Positions 1-6,955 are shown, counted from the stretch's first letter. The stretch is 15,342 nucleotides of DNA from Burkholderiaceae bacterium (GCA_030151165.1 JASLEM010000388.1:1-15342), one strand, 5' to 3'. A program made the numbers and translations. Notes: a model not told the origin generated them from the letters alone.

Positions 1-2
1 CC

Positions 3-182
3 GAAGCGCATGCCGCCGGTGGTTTGGCTTTCGCGCTCAAGAAAAACTTCGACAAAGCTCAGCAGGAATTCGAGGCGGCCATTCGTCTCGATTCAAAGTT
101 ATACGAAGCCTACTATTTCTACGCTCGCACTTCTTTTCAGCGCGGTGATCTGATGAAGGCTGCCGAACTGTACGAGCAAGCT
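3..182 (+). CDS. Partial TPR-repeat protein (truncated at both ends, foreign to the rest)
   Basis: The first sixty codons in this frame encode two tetratricopeptide repeats. The first includes FDKAQQEFEAAIRLDSKLYE and the second GDLMKAAELYEQA, with the usual A-x-x-x-F/Y-x-x-A-I/L spacing. TPR arrays are helical protein-interaction scaffolds. This wording is typical of the TPR arrays of cellular signalling proteins such as adenylate-cyclase-linked ones, but the catalytic part is absent, so the parent protein is not identified. The reading enters from the window edge without a start. TPR similarity ends at about 182, where the frame continues only as arginine-rich, non-coding-looking sequence. 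GC here is about 52%, against about 71% in the next 120 bases. It is read as a fragment joined to phage DNA by recombination, cloning or misassembly. Confidence 0.7.
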
Positions 183-183
183 T
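178..183. other. Probable chimeric junction at an AAGCTT hexamer
   Basis: The TPR reading frame loses its homology-like pattern exactly where the helicase frame becomes coding-like. The switch point contains AAGCTT (the HindIII recognition sequence). In the helicase frame there are two consecutive stop codons at 151 and 154, then open sequence from 157, and protein-like sequence only from about 184. Base composition also steps upward here. The same hexamer occurs at 14527-14532, so the site itself is not rare enough to prove a ligation artefact. Confidence 0.55.
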
Positions 184-2757
184 CCCGTCCAGTCCGCCGC
201 GTTCTATGCGAAGGCGGGGGCCAGCCGGACGAAGGAATACCGCGCCGCGCTCGACGCCGTCGCCCCCAACAAGATAGGTGGCAAGGCGCTGCAGCGGGCC
301 GAGCAGCTCGCGCCGGCGTTCGAGGAGATGGCCGACCAGTACGTGGCGAGCCTCGGCGGCACGCGCAAGCCGTTGCACGCGCAGACCTTCGAGGCGGACG
401 ACGTCGGCCAGGAGGCGGCGCACCGCGCGCTCGCCGCGGTGCCCGAGGGCGTCGCCGCCTACAAGCCGGCCGGCGACCTCACGGCCAACGACCAGGGGGC
501 TTTGCGCACCTGGTTCGGGCGCAACGTCGCGCGCGAGACGGCGCACGCGGCGGAACTGCGCGTCAAGCACGCCGAGCACCTCAAGAACGAGCCCGCCAAG
601 ACCGTCGAGGATCTGTTCGGCGAGGCCTCCGCGAACCCGGATCACGCCGCATGGGCCAGTGCCCGCGACGAGCTGGCGGCCAACGCGCGCGCCGCGGGCA
701 CGACGTGGCCGGAGTACGTCAAGGCCATGGGGAGCCCGACCCGGGCCTATGCCGCCGTCCAGGATCTGGTGCGCAGCGACGTCGCGCGCCGCTTCGCCGA
801 CGCCTACAACACGGCGCGGCCCGGCGCGCTGGCGGTCGGCAAGTCCGTCATCCAGCACAACCTCGCGCACCTGAGCGCCGTCGACCCCGCCGCGCGCGCC
901 GCGGCCGAAGCCAAGCAGAAGGCGCTGATCGACGGGCTGCGCGAGCGCGCGGGCGGCAAGTACGCCGCGGGCAGCGTCTCCGACAAGCTCGAGAGCGCCG
1001 CGCAGCAGCAGGCCGCGTTCGAGCAGTCGCAGGCCGGCTTCTGGAGCGCCGAGGAGGCGCCGAAGGACAAGGCCCCGGGCCCGGGCGAGCGCCATACGCT
1101 GGGCCACGCCGCCGAGGCGAAGCTGGCGTCGCTGATCGGCCAGGTCGGGACGAACTTCCAGCCCGGCAAGCCCGTCAAGCTGTTCCACGCGTCCATGAGC
1201 GGGCCGGACGGCGCCGTGCGCCAGCGCGCGATCAAGCACGTCGTCGCGAACCGCCGCAGCGTCCTGGGGCTCGGCGTCGGCAGCGGCAAGACCGGGATCG
1301 GCCTGGGCGCGTTCGCGCACCTGCACGAGACCGGCGCAGTCAAGAAGGGGATCTTCGCCGTCCCGAGCATCGTCCAGGGCCAGTTCGCGGGCGAGGCGCT
1401 CCGCTTCCTGAAGCCCGGCCAGTTCAAGTGGCATGCGGATCCCGGCTCGAGCTACGAGCAGCGGCTGGCCGCGTACAAGGATCCCGGCACGCACTTCGCG
1501 GTCGTCACGCACCAGTCGCTGCGCGACGACGTGCTGCGCATCGCCGCCGGCCAGGGCCATGGCTCGACGAACGAGGTGGCCGCCAAGATCGACGCCATGA
1601 GCCGGCCGGCGCGCCAGGCGTTCGTCTCGGGCGTCCTGAAAGCCGAGGGGATCAACCCCGACTTCGTCTTCGCGGACGAGGCCCACGGCTTCCTCGATCG
1701 CGAGGGCAAGGAAGACAGCCGCCTGTCGCAGGTGGTGGGCGCGATCACCGACGCCGCGCCGTACTACGTGCACGCATCCGGCGACCCGGTCAAGAACGAC
1801 GCGAGCGAAGCCTTCAGCCTGCTGTCGAAGATGGACCCGGCCCGCTACAACGACAAGGCCGCGTTCATGCGCGCGTACGGGGGCGACACGCCGGCGTCGA
1901 AGGAAGCCCTGCAGCGGGAGCTGGCGCGCCACGTCTACGCCGCCGCGCTCACGCCCGACGTGAAGGTGACGCGCGCGACGCGCAAGGTGCCGCTGAAGCC
2001 CGAGCAGCATGCGCGCATCGAGGCGATCGACGGCGCGGCCGCTGCCATCCGGCTGGCGCGCCTGCGGGGAACGACGGACGAGAGCGCGGCGCGCGCGCTG
2101 GCCCCCGAGTTGTTCGACGGGCTGCCGGAGGCGGACGTCGAGTCCGCGGTGCGCAACGTGCACGACAACCTGCCCTTGCTGCGCGAGGCGGCAGTGCGGC
2201 GCGCTATCGACGATCCCTCGGGCGCGAAGGGGGATGAGATGGTCGCCCACGCGAACGCCCGCAAGGGAAAGCCGGGCGTCGTGTTCACGCGCTCGCTGGC
2301 CGCGGTCGAAGACCTGGCGAAGCGCCTGACCGCGGCCGGCCACCGGGTCGTCACCATCACGGGCGCCGACAGCGCGGACGCGAAAGCGCAGAAGATCCGG
2401 GCGTTCAACCCCGAGTTCGGCGAGCGGACGGCGGACATTGTGGTGGCTAGCGACGCGGCGGCCACCGGCGCGAACCTGCAATCCGGCGAGTGGCTCGCGC
2501 AGTACGACACCCCGGACACCGCCATGGTGCACGCGCAGCGGCAGGGGCGGATCAACCGCATCGGGCAGAAAAACGACGTCGAGCTGACGGATTTCGTCGC
2601 CGATCACCCGCGCGAAGCACGGGCCCGGGCGCGCCTCGCCACGAAGTACGGGCTGCGCGAGCTGGTGACGAGCCCGCTCGAGGGGCTTGACGATCGCGGG
2701 CTGGCCTTCTATCTGCGGCAGCAGCAGGTCGGAGCTGAACAAGCGTCCATGGTGTAG
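184..2757 (+). CDS. SNF2-like superfamily 2 helicase, part of a phage polyvalent-type protein, 5' truncated
   Basis: Residues are numbered from the first Met at 328, but coding-like sequence (SAAFYAKAGASRTKEYRAAL) extends upstream to about 184 with no start, so the true N-terminus is lost at the junction. The helicase core is complete: Walker A GVGSGKTG (Lys321), Walker B DEAH (450-453), an SxGDP-like motif III near 484, motif V ASDAAATGANLQ (707-718) and motif VI QRQGRINRIGQ (737-747). The last is characteristic of SNF2-family ATPases, which translocate on double-stranded DNA. Residues 20-75 (DDVGQEAAHRAL, then LRTWFGRNVARE) resemble sigma-70 region 2, with helical linker after that. Multi-domain helicases of this type occur in phage polyvalent proteins, some of which are delivered with the genome. 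Its place directly before the head genes fits that, but delivery is inference. It ends 40 bases before the next likely start. Confidence 0.85.
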   Translation, partial: PVQSAAFYAKAGASRTKEYRAALDAVAPNKIGGKALQRAEQLAPAFEEMADQYVASLGGTRKPLHAQTFEADDVGQEAAHRALAAVPEGVAAYKPAGDLTANDQGALRTWFGRNVARETAHAAELRVKHAEHLKNEPAKTVEDLFGEASANPDHAAWASARDELAANARAAGTTWPEYVKAMGSPTRAYAAVQDLVRSDVARRFADAYNTARPGALAVGKSVIQHNLAHLSAVDPAARAAAEAKQKALIDGLRERAGGKYAAGSVSDKLESAAQQQAAFEQSQAGFWSAEEAPKDKAPGPGERHTLGHAAEAKLASLIGQVGTNFQPGKPVKLFHASMSGPDGAVRQRAIKHVVANRRSVLGLGVGSGKTGIGLGAFAHLHETGAVKKGIFAVPSIVQGQFAGEALRFLKPGQFKWHADPGSSYEQRLAAYKDPGTHFAVVTHQSLRDDVLRIAAGQGHGSTNEVAAKIDAMSRPARQAFVSGVLKAEGINPDFVFADEAHGFLDREGKEDSRLSQVVGAITDAAPYYVHASGDPVKNDASEAFSLLSKMDPARYNDKAAFMRAYGGDTPASKEALQRELARHVYAAALTPDVKVTRATRKVPLKPEQHARIEAIDGAAAAIRLARLRGTTDESAARALAPELFDGLPEADVESAVRNVHDNLPLLREAAVRRAIDDPSGAKGDEMVAHANARKGKPGVVFTRSLAAVEDLAKRLTAAGHRVVTITGADSADAKAQKIRAFNPEFGERTADIVVASDAAATGANLQSGEWLAQYDTPDTAMVHAQRQGRINRIGQKNDVELTDFVADHPREARARARLATKYGLRELVTSPLEGLDDRGLAFYLRQQQVGAEQASMV

Positions 2758-2762
2758 GTAAC

Positions 2763-2777
2763 GGGTCGTGACGACCC
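2763..2777. promoter_or_regulatory. Perfect 15-base palindrome, possible operator
   Basis: GGGTCGTGACGACCC has two perfect 7-base arms around a single central G, in the short gap after the helicase stop and before the next ribosome binding site. A one-base loop makes a poor RNA hairpin, so a dimeric DNA-binding protein site is more plausible than a terminator. Twelve bases of it (GGTCGTGACGAC) recur at 3922-3933. No convincing -35/-10 promoter was found beside it. Confidence 0.4.
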
Positions 2778-2787
2778 AATGGAATAC

Positions 2788-2793
2788 GGGAGG
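2788..2793 (+). promoter_or_regulatory. Ribosome binding site that decides the start at 2798
   Basis: GGGAGG lies four bases before ATG 2798. The in-frame alternatives are GTG 2768, which sits inside the palindrome, and ATG 2822, which has only a weak purine stretch. The 2798 start is therefore preferred. Confidence 0.65.
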
Positions 2794-2797
2794 CCGT

Positions 2798-3244
2798 ATG
2801 GCCGGCAGGAAAGAACTCTCAATGGATCACCAAACCATCGGCGAAGCGTGGAACTCGGGCCTCGGGGCCGCCTTGGTCTCGGGGTTCGTGTCGCTCGCGA
2901 CGCTCCTGGTGGGGATGAAGCAGGCAGCGAAGTCGCGGGCGGTCAACGATCGGAAGCGGGCGGCGGAACAGAAGGCGACCATCGAGCGCCTGGCGCTCGA
3001 GCAGTCGGAAGCCGCGTTCGCGAGTATCCGGGCGGACGTCGACCGCTACCGCGCGGAGATCGACCGGTATCGCCTCGAGGTTGATCGGCTGCGCGAGGAG
3101 AACGCGCGCATCGCCCGCGAGGCCGCGGACATCGCCGGCCGCCTGCGGACGGTGGAGGCCGATCTACTGCAGGAGCGGGCGCTGCGCCAGCGCGCGGAGG
3201 CCCGGGTCGCCGAACTCGAGCGCGTCACCGGGGGTCGGGCGTGA
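2798..3244 (+). CDS. Small membrane-anchored coiled-coil protein
   Basis: The product is 148 residues. A hydrophobic segment at about residues 20-40 (LGAALVSGFVSLATLLVGM) could cross the membrane once. It is followed by basic residues and then a long charged heptad-like helix to the C-terminus, with repeats such as VDRYRAEIDRYRLEVDRLRE. I do not recognise the family. One N-terminal membrane anchor with a periplasmic-length coiled coil is the layout of i-spanin (Rz-like) lysis proteins, and some holin-associated proteins look similar, but no endolysin or o-spanin is visible nearby. It could equally be a structural or membrane-tethered accessory protein. Its TGA stop overlaps the GTG start of the next gene, which suggests translational coupling. 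Confidence 0.75.
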   Translation: MAGRKELSMDHQTIGEAWNSGLGAALVSGFVSLATLLVGMKQAAKSRAVNDRKRAAEQKATIERLALEQSEAAFASIRADVDRYRAEIDRYRLEVDRLREENARIAREAADIAGRLRTVEADLLQERALRQRAEARVAELERVTGGRA

Positions 3245-3510
3245 CTTCGCCGTCGGCCGCGACCGCCGCCCTCGCGCATGCGCGGGCGCTGGCCGCCAAC
3301 GGCGCGGGCCTGACCGACAAGATGGCGCAGGAACGCGCCGCGCTGCTCCGCGCGATCGACGTCGAGATCCATTCGCTGGACGTCCACGCCAATGCCCTGG
3401 CGGCCGCCGCGCGCGCCGGCGACCGTGACGCCGCGGCCAAGGTCGTCCGCATCTTCGAGACGAAGGGCGATCTCGTGAACGCGCGCGCCGCGCTGGAGCC
3501 GAATCCATGA
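3241..3510 (+). CDS. Small helical hypothetical protein
   Basis: The 89-residue product is Ala-rich and predicted helical throughout, with charged positions (MAQERAALLRAIDVEIHSL) but no recognisable motif, signal peptide or membrane segment. It starts with GTG, whose last bases form the TGA stop of the upstream coiled-coil gene. It ends in ATGA, overlapping the start of the zinc-binding-type protein downstream. This tight coupling on both sides is the main evidence that it is real, along with codon choice like its neighbours. The function is unknown. Its position suggests it is made together with the other small late proteins. Confidence 0.65.
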   Translation: MTSPSAATAALAHARALAANGAGLTDKMAQERAALLRAIDVEIHSLDVHANALAAAARAGDRDAAAKVVRIFETKGDLVNARAALEPNP

Positions 3511-3920
3511 ACGACGACGAGATCCTCGACGGGCCTCCGCGCGTGCTGCTCGCCTCTTCGAACAAGCAGGCGGACGGCAGCCCGCACGCGTACCTCTTCC
3601 GGTGTCCCGGCTGCCGGGACGCGCATGTCGTGTGCGTCGATCGCGACGCGTCCATCAAATGGGAATGGAACGGCGATGTCGATCGACCGACGTTCTCGCC
3701 CTCGATCCTGTGCCGCTGGGAGACCCGGAGCCCCGCAGCGCGCCTGGCGCGCGCGAAGTTCTCCGCGGAGCACGGGCGAGAACCGACGGCCGCGGAGGTT
3801 CCGTACGACGTCAAGCACGTCTGCCATTCGTACGTCCGCGACGGGCAGATCGAGTTTCTTCACGACTGCACGCACGCGCTCGCGGGGCGCACCGTGCCCC
3901 TCGAGCCCTTCCGTTGGTAG
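3507..3920 (+). CDS. DUF6527-like zinc-ribbon-type phage protein
   Basis: The 137-residue product has the pattern of a small phage family that I recall as DUF6527. It opens with a CPGC knuckle (Cys33, Cys36) and His40, continues with WEWNGDVDRPTFSPSIL, and ends with VCHSYVRDGQIEF and DCTHALAG (Cys106, His107, Cys121, His123). The paired Cys/His residues suggest one bound zinc ion. That is inference from spacing, and the biochemical role of the family is not established as far as I know. The start ATG overlaps the preceding stop as ATGA. Genes of this family are often found among phage late or accessory genes. The family resemblance is strong, but the function is open. Confidence 0.85.
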   Translation: MNDDEILDGPPRVLLASSNKQADGSPHAYLFRCPGCRDAHVVCVDRDASIKWEWNGDVDRPTFSPSILCRWETRSPAARLARAKFSAEHGREPTAAEVPYDVKHVCHSYVRDGQIEFLHDCTHALAGRTVPLEPFRW

Positions 3921-3922
3921 CG

Positions 3923-3933
3923 GTCGTGACGAC
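3923..3933. promoter_or_regulatory. Second copy of the GTCGTGACGAC palindrome
   Basis: GTCGTGACGAC (5-base arms around a central G) occupies the 16-base gap before the protease start and shares 12 bases with the copy at 2764-2775. This gap lacks a good Shine-Dalgarno sequence, so the element may overlap control of protease translation or transcription. The assignment is tentative. Confidence 0.3.
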
Positions 3934-3936
3934 ATC

Positions 3937-4866
3937 ATGATCGACATGTCCACCGATGCCGAAGCTCTGGGCGCACTGCCCGATTACATCCGGTTCGACG
4001 CGCTGTTGAAGGCGCGCCCGAGCCAGGAGGGCGATCGTCGGATCATCTACATGGAGGCGTCGAACGAGGGCGTCGACCATCAGGGCGAGATCACGTTGCA
4101 GAAGGCGCTGCAAGAGAGCGCCGACTACTACATGCGGCACGGCAACGTCGACATCAGCCACTACACGCTGATGGGCCCGCGCGGCGGTGCGCCGAACCCC
4201 ATGTACGAGATCGGCCGGCCGCTGGACGTCCGCGTCGACGGCTCGCGCACGTTCGTGAAGGCGGAGTTGTTCCGCCGTGTCCCGGGCAAGGAAATCTCGC
4301 CGCAGGTCGTGAACGCCGACATGGTCTGGAATTCCATGACCTCGCAAGACCCGCCGATGCGCTGGTATCCGTCGGTCGGCGGCGCGGTGCTCGCGAAGGC
4401 GATGCGCTTCGATCCGGCGTCGCGCGCGAATGTCGCGGTGATCACCAAGGTGCGGTGGAACAACATCGCGCTCGACCGCTGCCCCGTGAACAAGACCGTC
4501 GGCACGGCCGACACCATGCCGATCGGCGTCTTCGCGAAGTCCATGGGCGGCGCGATGGTCGTGGCCGGCGATGGCGGCGGCGCCGGCCCGCTCACGATGG
4601 GCTACGGCACCGACAGCGCCACGTTTACCGGCGGCCGAGCACTCGCCGAGCAGTCGCTGGACGGGGTCGTCAAGAACACGCTGTACCGGGGTTTCCGCGA
4701 CGCGCTCGCGAAGGCCATCCATGCCGGCGACGTGCCGCACGTGACCGTCAGCGGTCTGTGCGACTACGCGATCAACAAGATGGGCGTCAACCGGGCGAAG
4801 GCCGCGGGACTGGTGGACGCATTCCTGAAAGACCTGCGGTCGTTGACGAAAAAGGAATCGGCATGA
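3937..4866 (+). CDS. Prohead protease with C-terminal extension carrying a capsid-protein motif
   Basis: The 309-residue product resembles HK97-fold head maturation serine proteases, which cleave scaffold and capsid subunits inside the procapsid. The N-terminal core opens with RRIIYMEASNEGVDHQGE. It has a likely catalytic His at 75 (GNVDISHYT) and a likely Ser at 146 (RWYPSVGGAVLA), a plausible His/Ser spacing for this fold. A glycine-rich linker (about 205-218) leads to an extension in which residues 219-240 (LTMGYGTDSATFTGG, then QSLDG) closely match residues 26-47 of the capsid protein two genes downstream. The rest is helical. ATG 3946 is an in-frame alternative start, and neither start has a strong ribosome binding site. 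The stop overlaps the next start as ATGA. The order protease-scaffold-capsid is the classical head-gene order. Confidence 0.85.
   Translation: MIDMSTDAEALGALPDYIRFDALLKARPSQEGDRRIIYMEASNEGVDHQGEITLQKALQESADYYMRHGNVDISHYTLMGPRGGAPNPMYEIGRPLDVRVDGSRTFVKAELFRRVPGKEISPQVVNADMVWNSMTSQDPPMRWYPSVGGAVLAKAMRFDPASRANVAVITKVRWNNIALDRCPVNKTVGTADTMPIGVFAKSMGGAMVVAGDGGGAGPLTMGYGTDSATFTGGRALAEQSLDGVVKNTLYRGFRDALAKAIHAGDVPHVTVSGLCDYAINKMGVNRAKAAGLVDAFLKDLRSLTKKESA
4600..4619 (+). repeat. Copy 1 of a 20-base exact repeat (protease) matching 5584-5603 (capsid gene)
   Basis: GGCTACGGCACCGACAGCGC is identical in both genes and in the same reading frame, encoding GYGTDS. Protein similarity extends beyond it on both sides. 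Confidence 0.9.
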
Positions 4867-5441
4867 GCTTCGACAAGCTGGCTGACGACGTGGCGAAGAT
4901 GGGAGCCGATCAGGCGACCGCGTTCGCCTCGGCCGCTGCGGCGGAAGGTGCTGGCGGTCAGGCCGCCGCCGGCGGTGAAGGTGCGACGGGCGCGACGCAG
5001 CCCGAGACGCCCCTGGTGAAGTCCTTCGAGTTCACGCTCGAAGACGGCACCAAGGTCGTCGCGGTCGACGGCGCGGAGATGGTCAAGTCGCTGCAGCAGG
5101 AGTTCGAGACCCAGAACGCCTCGCTGACGAAGGCCCTCACCGGGATCGTGGGGATGCTGAAGGCGCAGGGCGAGGCGATCGTCGCGCTGGGCAAGTCGGG
5201 CGCCGGCCGTCGGTCGGTGGTCTCGATGCCCGCGGCGACCGGCACGGCCGCGACGAACGCGGCGCCGACGGGTGGCGCGGGCCAGAAGCCGACGGGCGCC
5301 GAACTCGAGAGCCTGATGGCGAAGGCCATGAAGCTCAACGAGGAAGGCAAGCTGGGCTCGAAGGAGGTCGCGTACGTCGAGCACTGCTGCAACCTCGGCA
5401 TGCGCCCGCCCGAAGAAATGATGAAGGCGCTGCGCGACTGA
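4863..5441 (+). CDS. Scaffold-like capsid assembly protein
   Basis: The product is 192 residues, placed between the protease and the major capsid gene where a scaffolding protein is expected. An N-terminal helical start (MSFDKLADDVAKMGADQ) is followed by a low-complexity Ala/Gly linker (about 20-50). Next comes a short beta-like stretch (FEFTLEDGTKVVAVDG) and a helix that could form a coiled coil (MVKSLQQEFETQNASLTKAL, then VGMLKAQGEAI). A second disordered Ala/Thr/Gly linker leads to a C-terminal helical domain ending EEMMKALRD. Linker-separated helices are usual for scaffolds, which bind capsid subunits through a C-terminal helix and are then removed by the protease. No family was recognised, so the role rests on position and composition. 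The start is coupled to the protease stop by ATGA, with AAGGA at 4852-4856 upstream. Confidence 0.7.
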   Translation: MSFDKLADDVAKMGADQATAFASAAAAEGAGGQAAAGGEGATGATQPETPLVKSFEFTLEDGTKVVAVDGAEMVKSLQQEFETQNASLTKALTGIVGMLKAQGEAIVALGKSGAGRRSVVSMPAATGTAATNAAPTGGAGQKPTGAELESLMAKAMKLNEEGKLGSKEVAYVEHCCNLGMRPPEEMMKALRD

Positions 5442-5486
5442 CGCCCGCGCGGCGCCAAACGCATCGGCACAAGTTCAACGACCAAG

Positions 5487-5491
5487 AGGAG
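5487..5491 (+). promoter_or_regulatory. Strong ribosome binding site of the capsid gene
   Basis: AGGAG, within the purine run AGAGGAGAG, lies eight bases before ATG 5500. It is the strongest Shine-Dalgarno sequence in the head module and fits the high output needed for a shell protein. The 58-base gap after the scaffold gene shows no other clear signal. Confidence 0.75.
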
Positions 5492-5499
5492 AGTTCCAA

Positions 5500-6936
5500 A
5501 TGGACATCATGCAACAGCTCGCGCAAGCGCAGCTCAACGGTGGTGGCGACATCATCACCGAGCTGCGCAAGGCGCTGACCGTCGGCTACGGCACCGACAG
5601 CGCGCAGTTCGTCGGCGGTACGGCCTTCCGTATCCAGTCGCTCGATCACACCATGAAGGCGACCATCCAGGAGAACCGGCACTTCCGCCTGTTCAACGCC
5701 CTGCAGAAGGCCAACGCCGGTGCGACGGTCGATGAATGGACCGAGCAATCGGGCGTCGGCGGCTTCCCGGGCAGCGCGACGAACTCGGAAACGGGCAACA
5801 TCAACTCGGCGATCGGCGCCTACCAACGCCGCACCGCCCTGGTGAAGTTCCTGATGACGCGCCGCGAGGTGTCGTTCGTCGCCACGCTGGGCAACAACAT
5901 CGTGCAGGCGGAGGCGATCGAAGCCCGCGCCGGCGCGCTCGAGCTGCTGACGACCGCGGAGTACCTGTGCTTCGAGGGCGATTCGACGATCGTGCCGACC
6001 GAGTTCGACGGCATGGACGTGCAGATCGCCAGCCTGAACGACCCGGCGCACATCATCGACGCCGGCGGCACGTCGCTCTACCAGCTCGCGCAGATCAACG
6101 CTGCCGTGCAGGTGATCGTGGGCCGCGGCAACTACGGCCAGCCGTCCGACCTGTTCTGCTCGAACGGCGTGCAAGCCGACTTCGACAACAACATGGACCC
6201 GGCCGCGCGCGTGTCGCTCAACCAGCTCGGTGAGAAGAGCGGCGTCGAGAAGGGTTCGCCGGTCATCGGCATCCGCACGTCGTGGGGCGTCATCAAGCCG
6301 CAGCCGGACGTGTTCATCGACGACGAGCCGCAGATGGCCCCGTTCGAGACGCTGTACCCGACGCAGATCGTCGTCGGCACGCAGCCGGCCGCGGTCGCGG
6401 TCGCCGCGAACACCGGCGTCAGCGGCAGCAACTGGCAGACCACGCACGCCGGCCAGTACTACTACGGCGTGACCGGCGTGAACCAGTACGGCCAGTCCGC
6501 GACGCTCATCTCGAGCGCCGTGACGGTCGTCACCGGTGGCTCGATCACCGTCACCATCACCCAATCGGGCTCGGTGGCGGAGACCGGCTACGTGATCTAC
6601 CGTTCGCGCAAGAACGGCACGAACGCGGTGACCGACCTGCGTCGCATGAAGCGCGTCGCGCGCAACACCGGGGGCTCGACCACGGTCTACCAGGACCTGA
6701 ACGCCGACTTCCCGGGCGCGACGAAGGCGCGGATGCTGACGATGGGCCCGGGCATGGACGCCATCAACTGGCGCCAGCTCCTGCCGATGACGAAGTTCCC
6801 GCTCTACCCGACGGCCGCCGCGACCGTGCCGTGGGCGCAGCTCCTGTTCGGTTACCTGCGCCTGGCGAAGCGCCGCCAGCACGTGCTGATCAAGAACGTG
6901 ATCACCTCGAGCCAGGTCTGGCGTCCGTTCGGCTGA
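5500..6936 (+). CDS. Major capsid protein, SPO1/A511-like (HK97 fold) with inserted Ig/FN3-like domain
   Basis: The 478-residue product forms the icosahedral shell. It follows the layout I recall for the capsid proteins of Listeria phage A511 and Bacillus phage SPO1. There is an N-terminal arm with GYGTDS (29-34). A core block has an FEGDS-type motif and EFDGMD (about 155-172), then GVQADF (about 225-230). The conserved C-terminus includes LLPMTKFPLYP and LAKRRQHVLIKNV. Between about residues 288 and 412 a beta-rich segment reads like an FN3/Ig domain (YYYGVTGVNQYGQSATLIS, GYVIYRSRKNG, YQDLNADFPG). The A511 protein has a comparable domain at the same place, so it is probably a surface-exposed part of this capsid lineage rather than a recent insertion. 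The N-terminal arm is where the protease would be expected to cut, though no cleavage site can be fixed from sequence alone. Confidence 0.9.
   Translation: MDIMQQLAQAQLNGGGDIITELRKALTVGYGTDSAQFVGGTAFRIQSLDHTMKATIQENRHFRLFNALQKANAGATVDEWTEQSGVGGFPGSATNSETGNINSAIGAYQRRTALVKFLMTRREVSFVATLGNNIVQAEAIEARAGALELLTTAEYLCFEGDSTIVPTEFDGMDVQIASLNDPAHIIDAGGTSLYQLAQINAAVQVIVGRGNYGQPSDLFCSNGVQADFDNNMDPAARVSLNQLGEKSGVEKGSPVIGIRTSWGVIKPQPDVFIDDEPQMAPFETLYPTQIVVGTQPAAVAVAANTGVSGSNWQTTHAGQYYYGVTGVNQYGQSATLISSAVTVVTGGSITVTITQSGSVAETGYVIYRSRKNGTNAVTDLRRMKRVARNTGGSTTVYQDLNADFPGATKARMLTMGPGMDAINWRQLLPMTKFPLYPTAAATVPWAQLLFGYLRLAKRRQHVLIKNVITSSQVWRPFG
5584..5603 (+). repeat. Copy 2 of the 20-base repeat (capsid gene N-terminal arm)
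   Basis: This is identical to 4600-4619 in the protease gene and encodes capsid residues 29-34 plus flanking bases. A related GYG...TD pattern is present near the N-terminus of the A511-type capsid protein as I remember it, so the capsid gene is likely the original context. Confidence 0.9.
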
Positions 6937-6955
6937 TCGGCCGAGCACGTCGCCC

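Noticed and set aside
24..2237. 737-residue + strand open frame continuing from the TPR fragment
   Set aside because: After about residue 55 it becomes Arg/Gly/Ala-rich with no family pattern and overlaps the clear helicase frame. It is a high-GC shadow.
37..2742. 901-residue open frame on the - strand
   Set aside because: It lies opposite the helicase gene, has Arg/Val/Leu-rich low-information composition and spans the chimeric joint. It arises from codon bias in GC-rich DNA.
2768..2797. GTG 2768 as start of the coiled-coil gene
   Set aside because: It falls inside the palindrome and has no ribosome binding site, while ATG 2798 has GGGAGG at good spacing.
5335..6948. 537-residue - strand open frame opposite the capsid gene
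   Set aside because: The capsid frame is supported by family blocks and a strong ribosome binding site. The antisense frame has neither.
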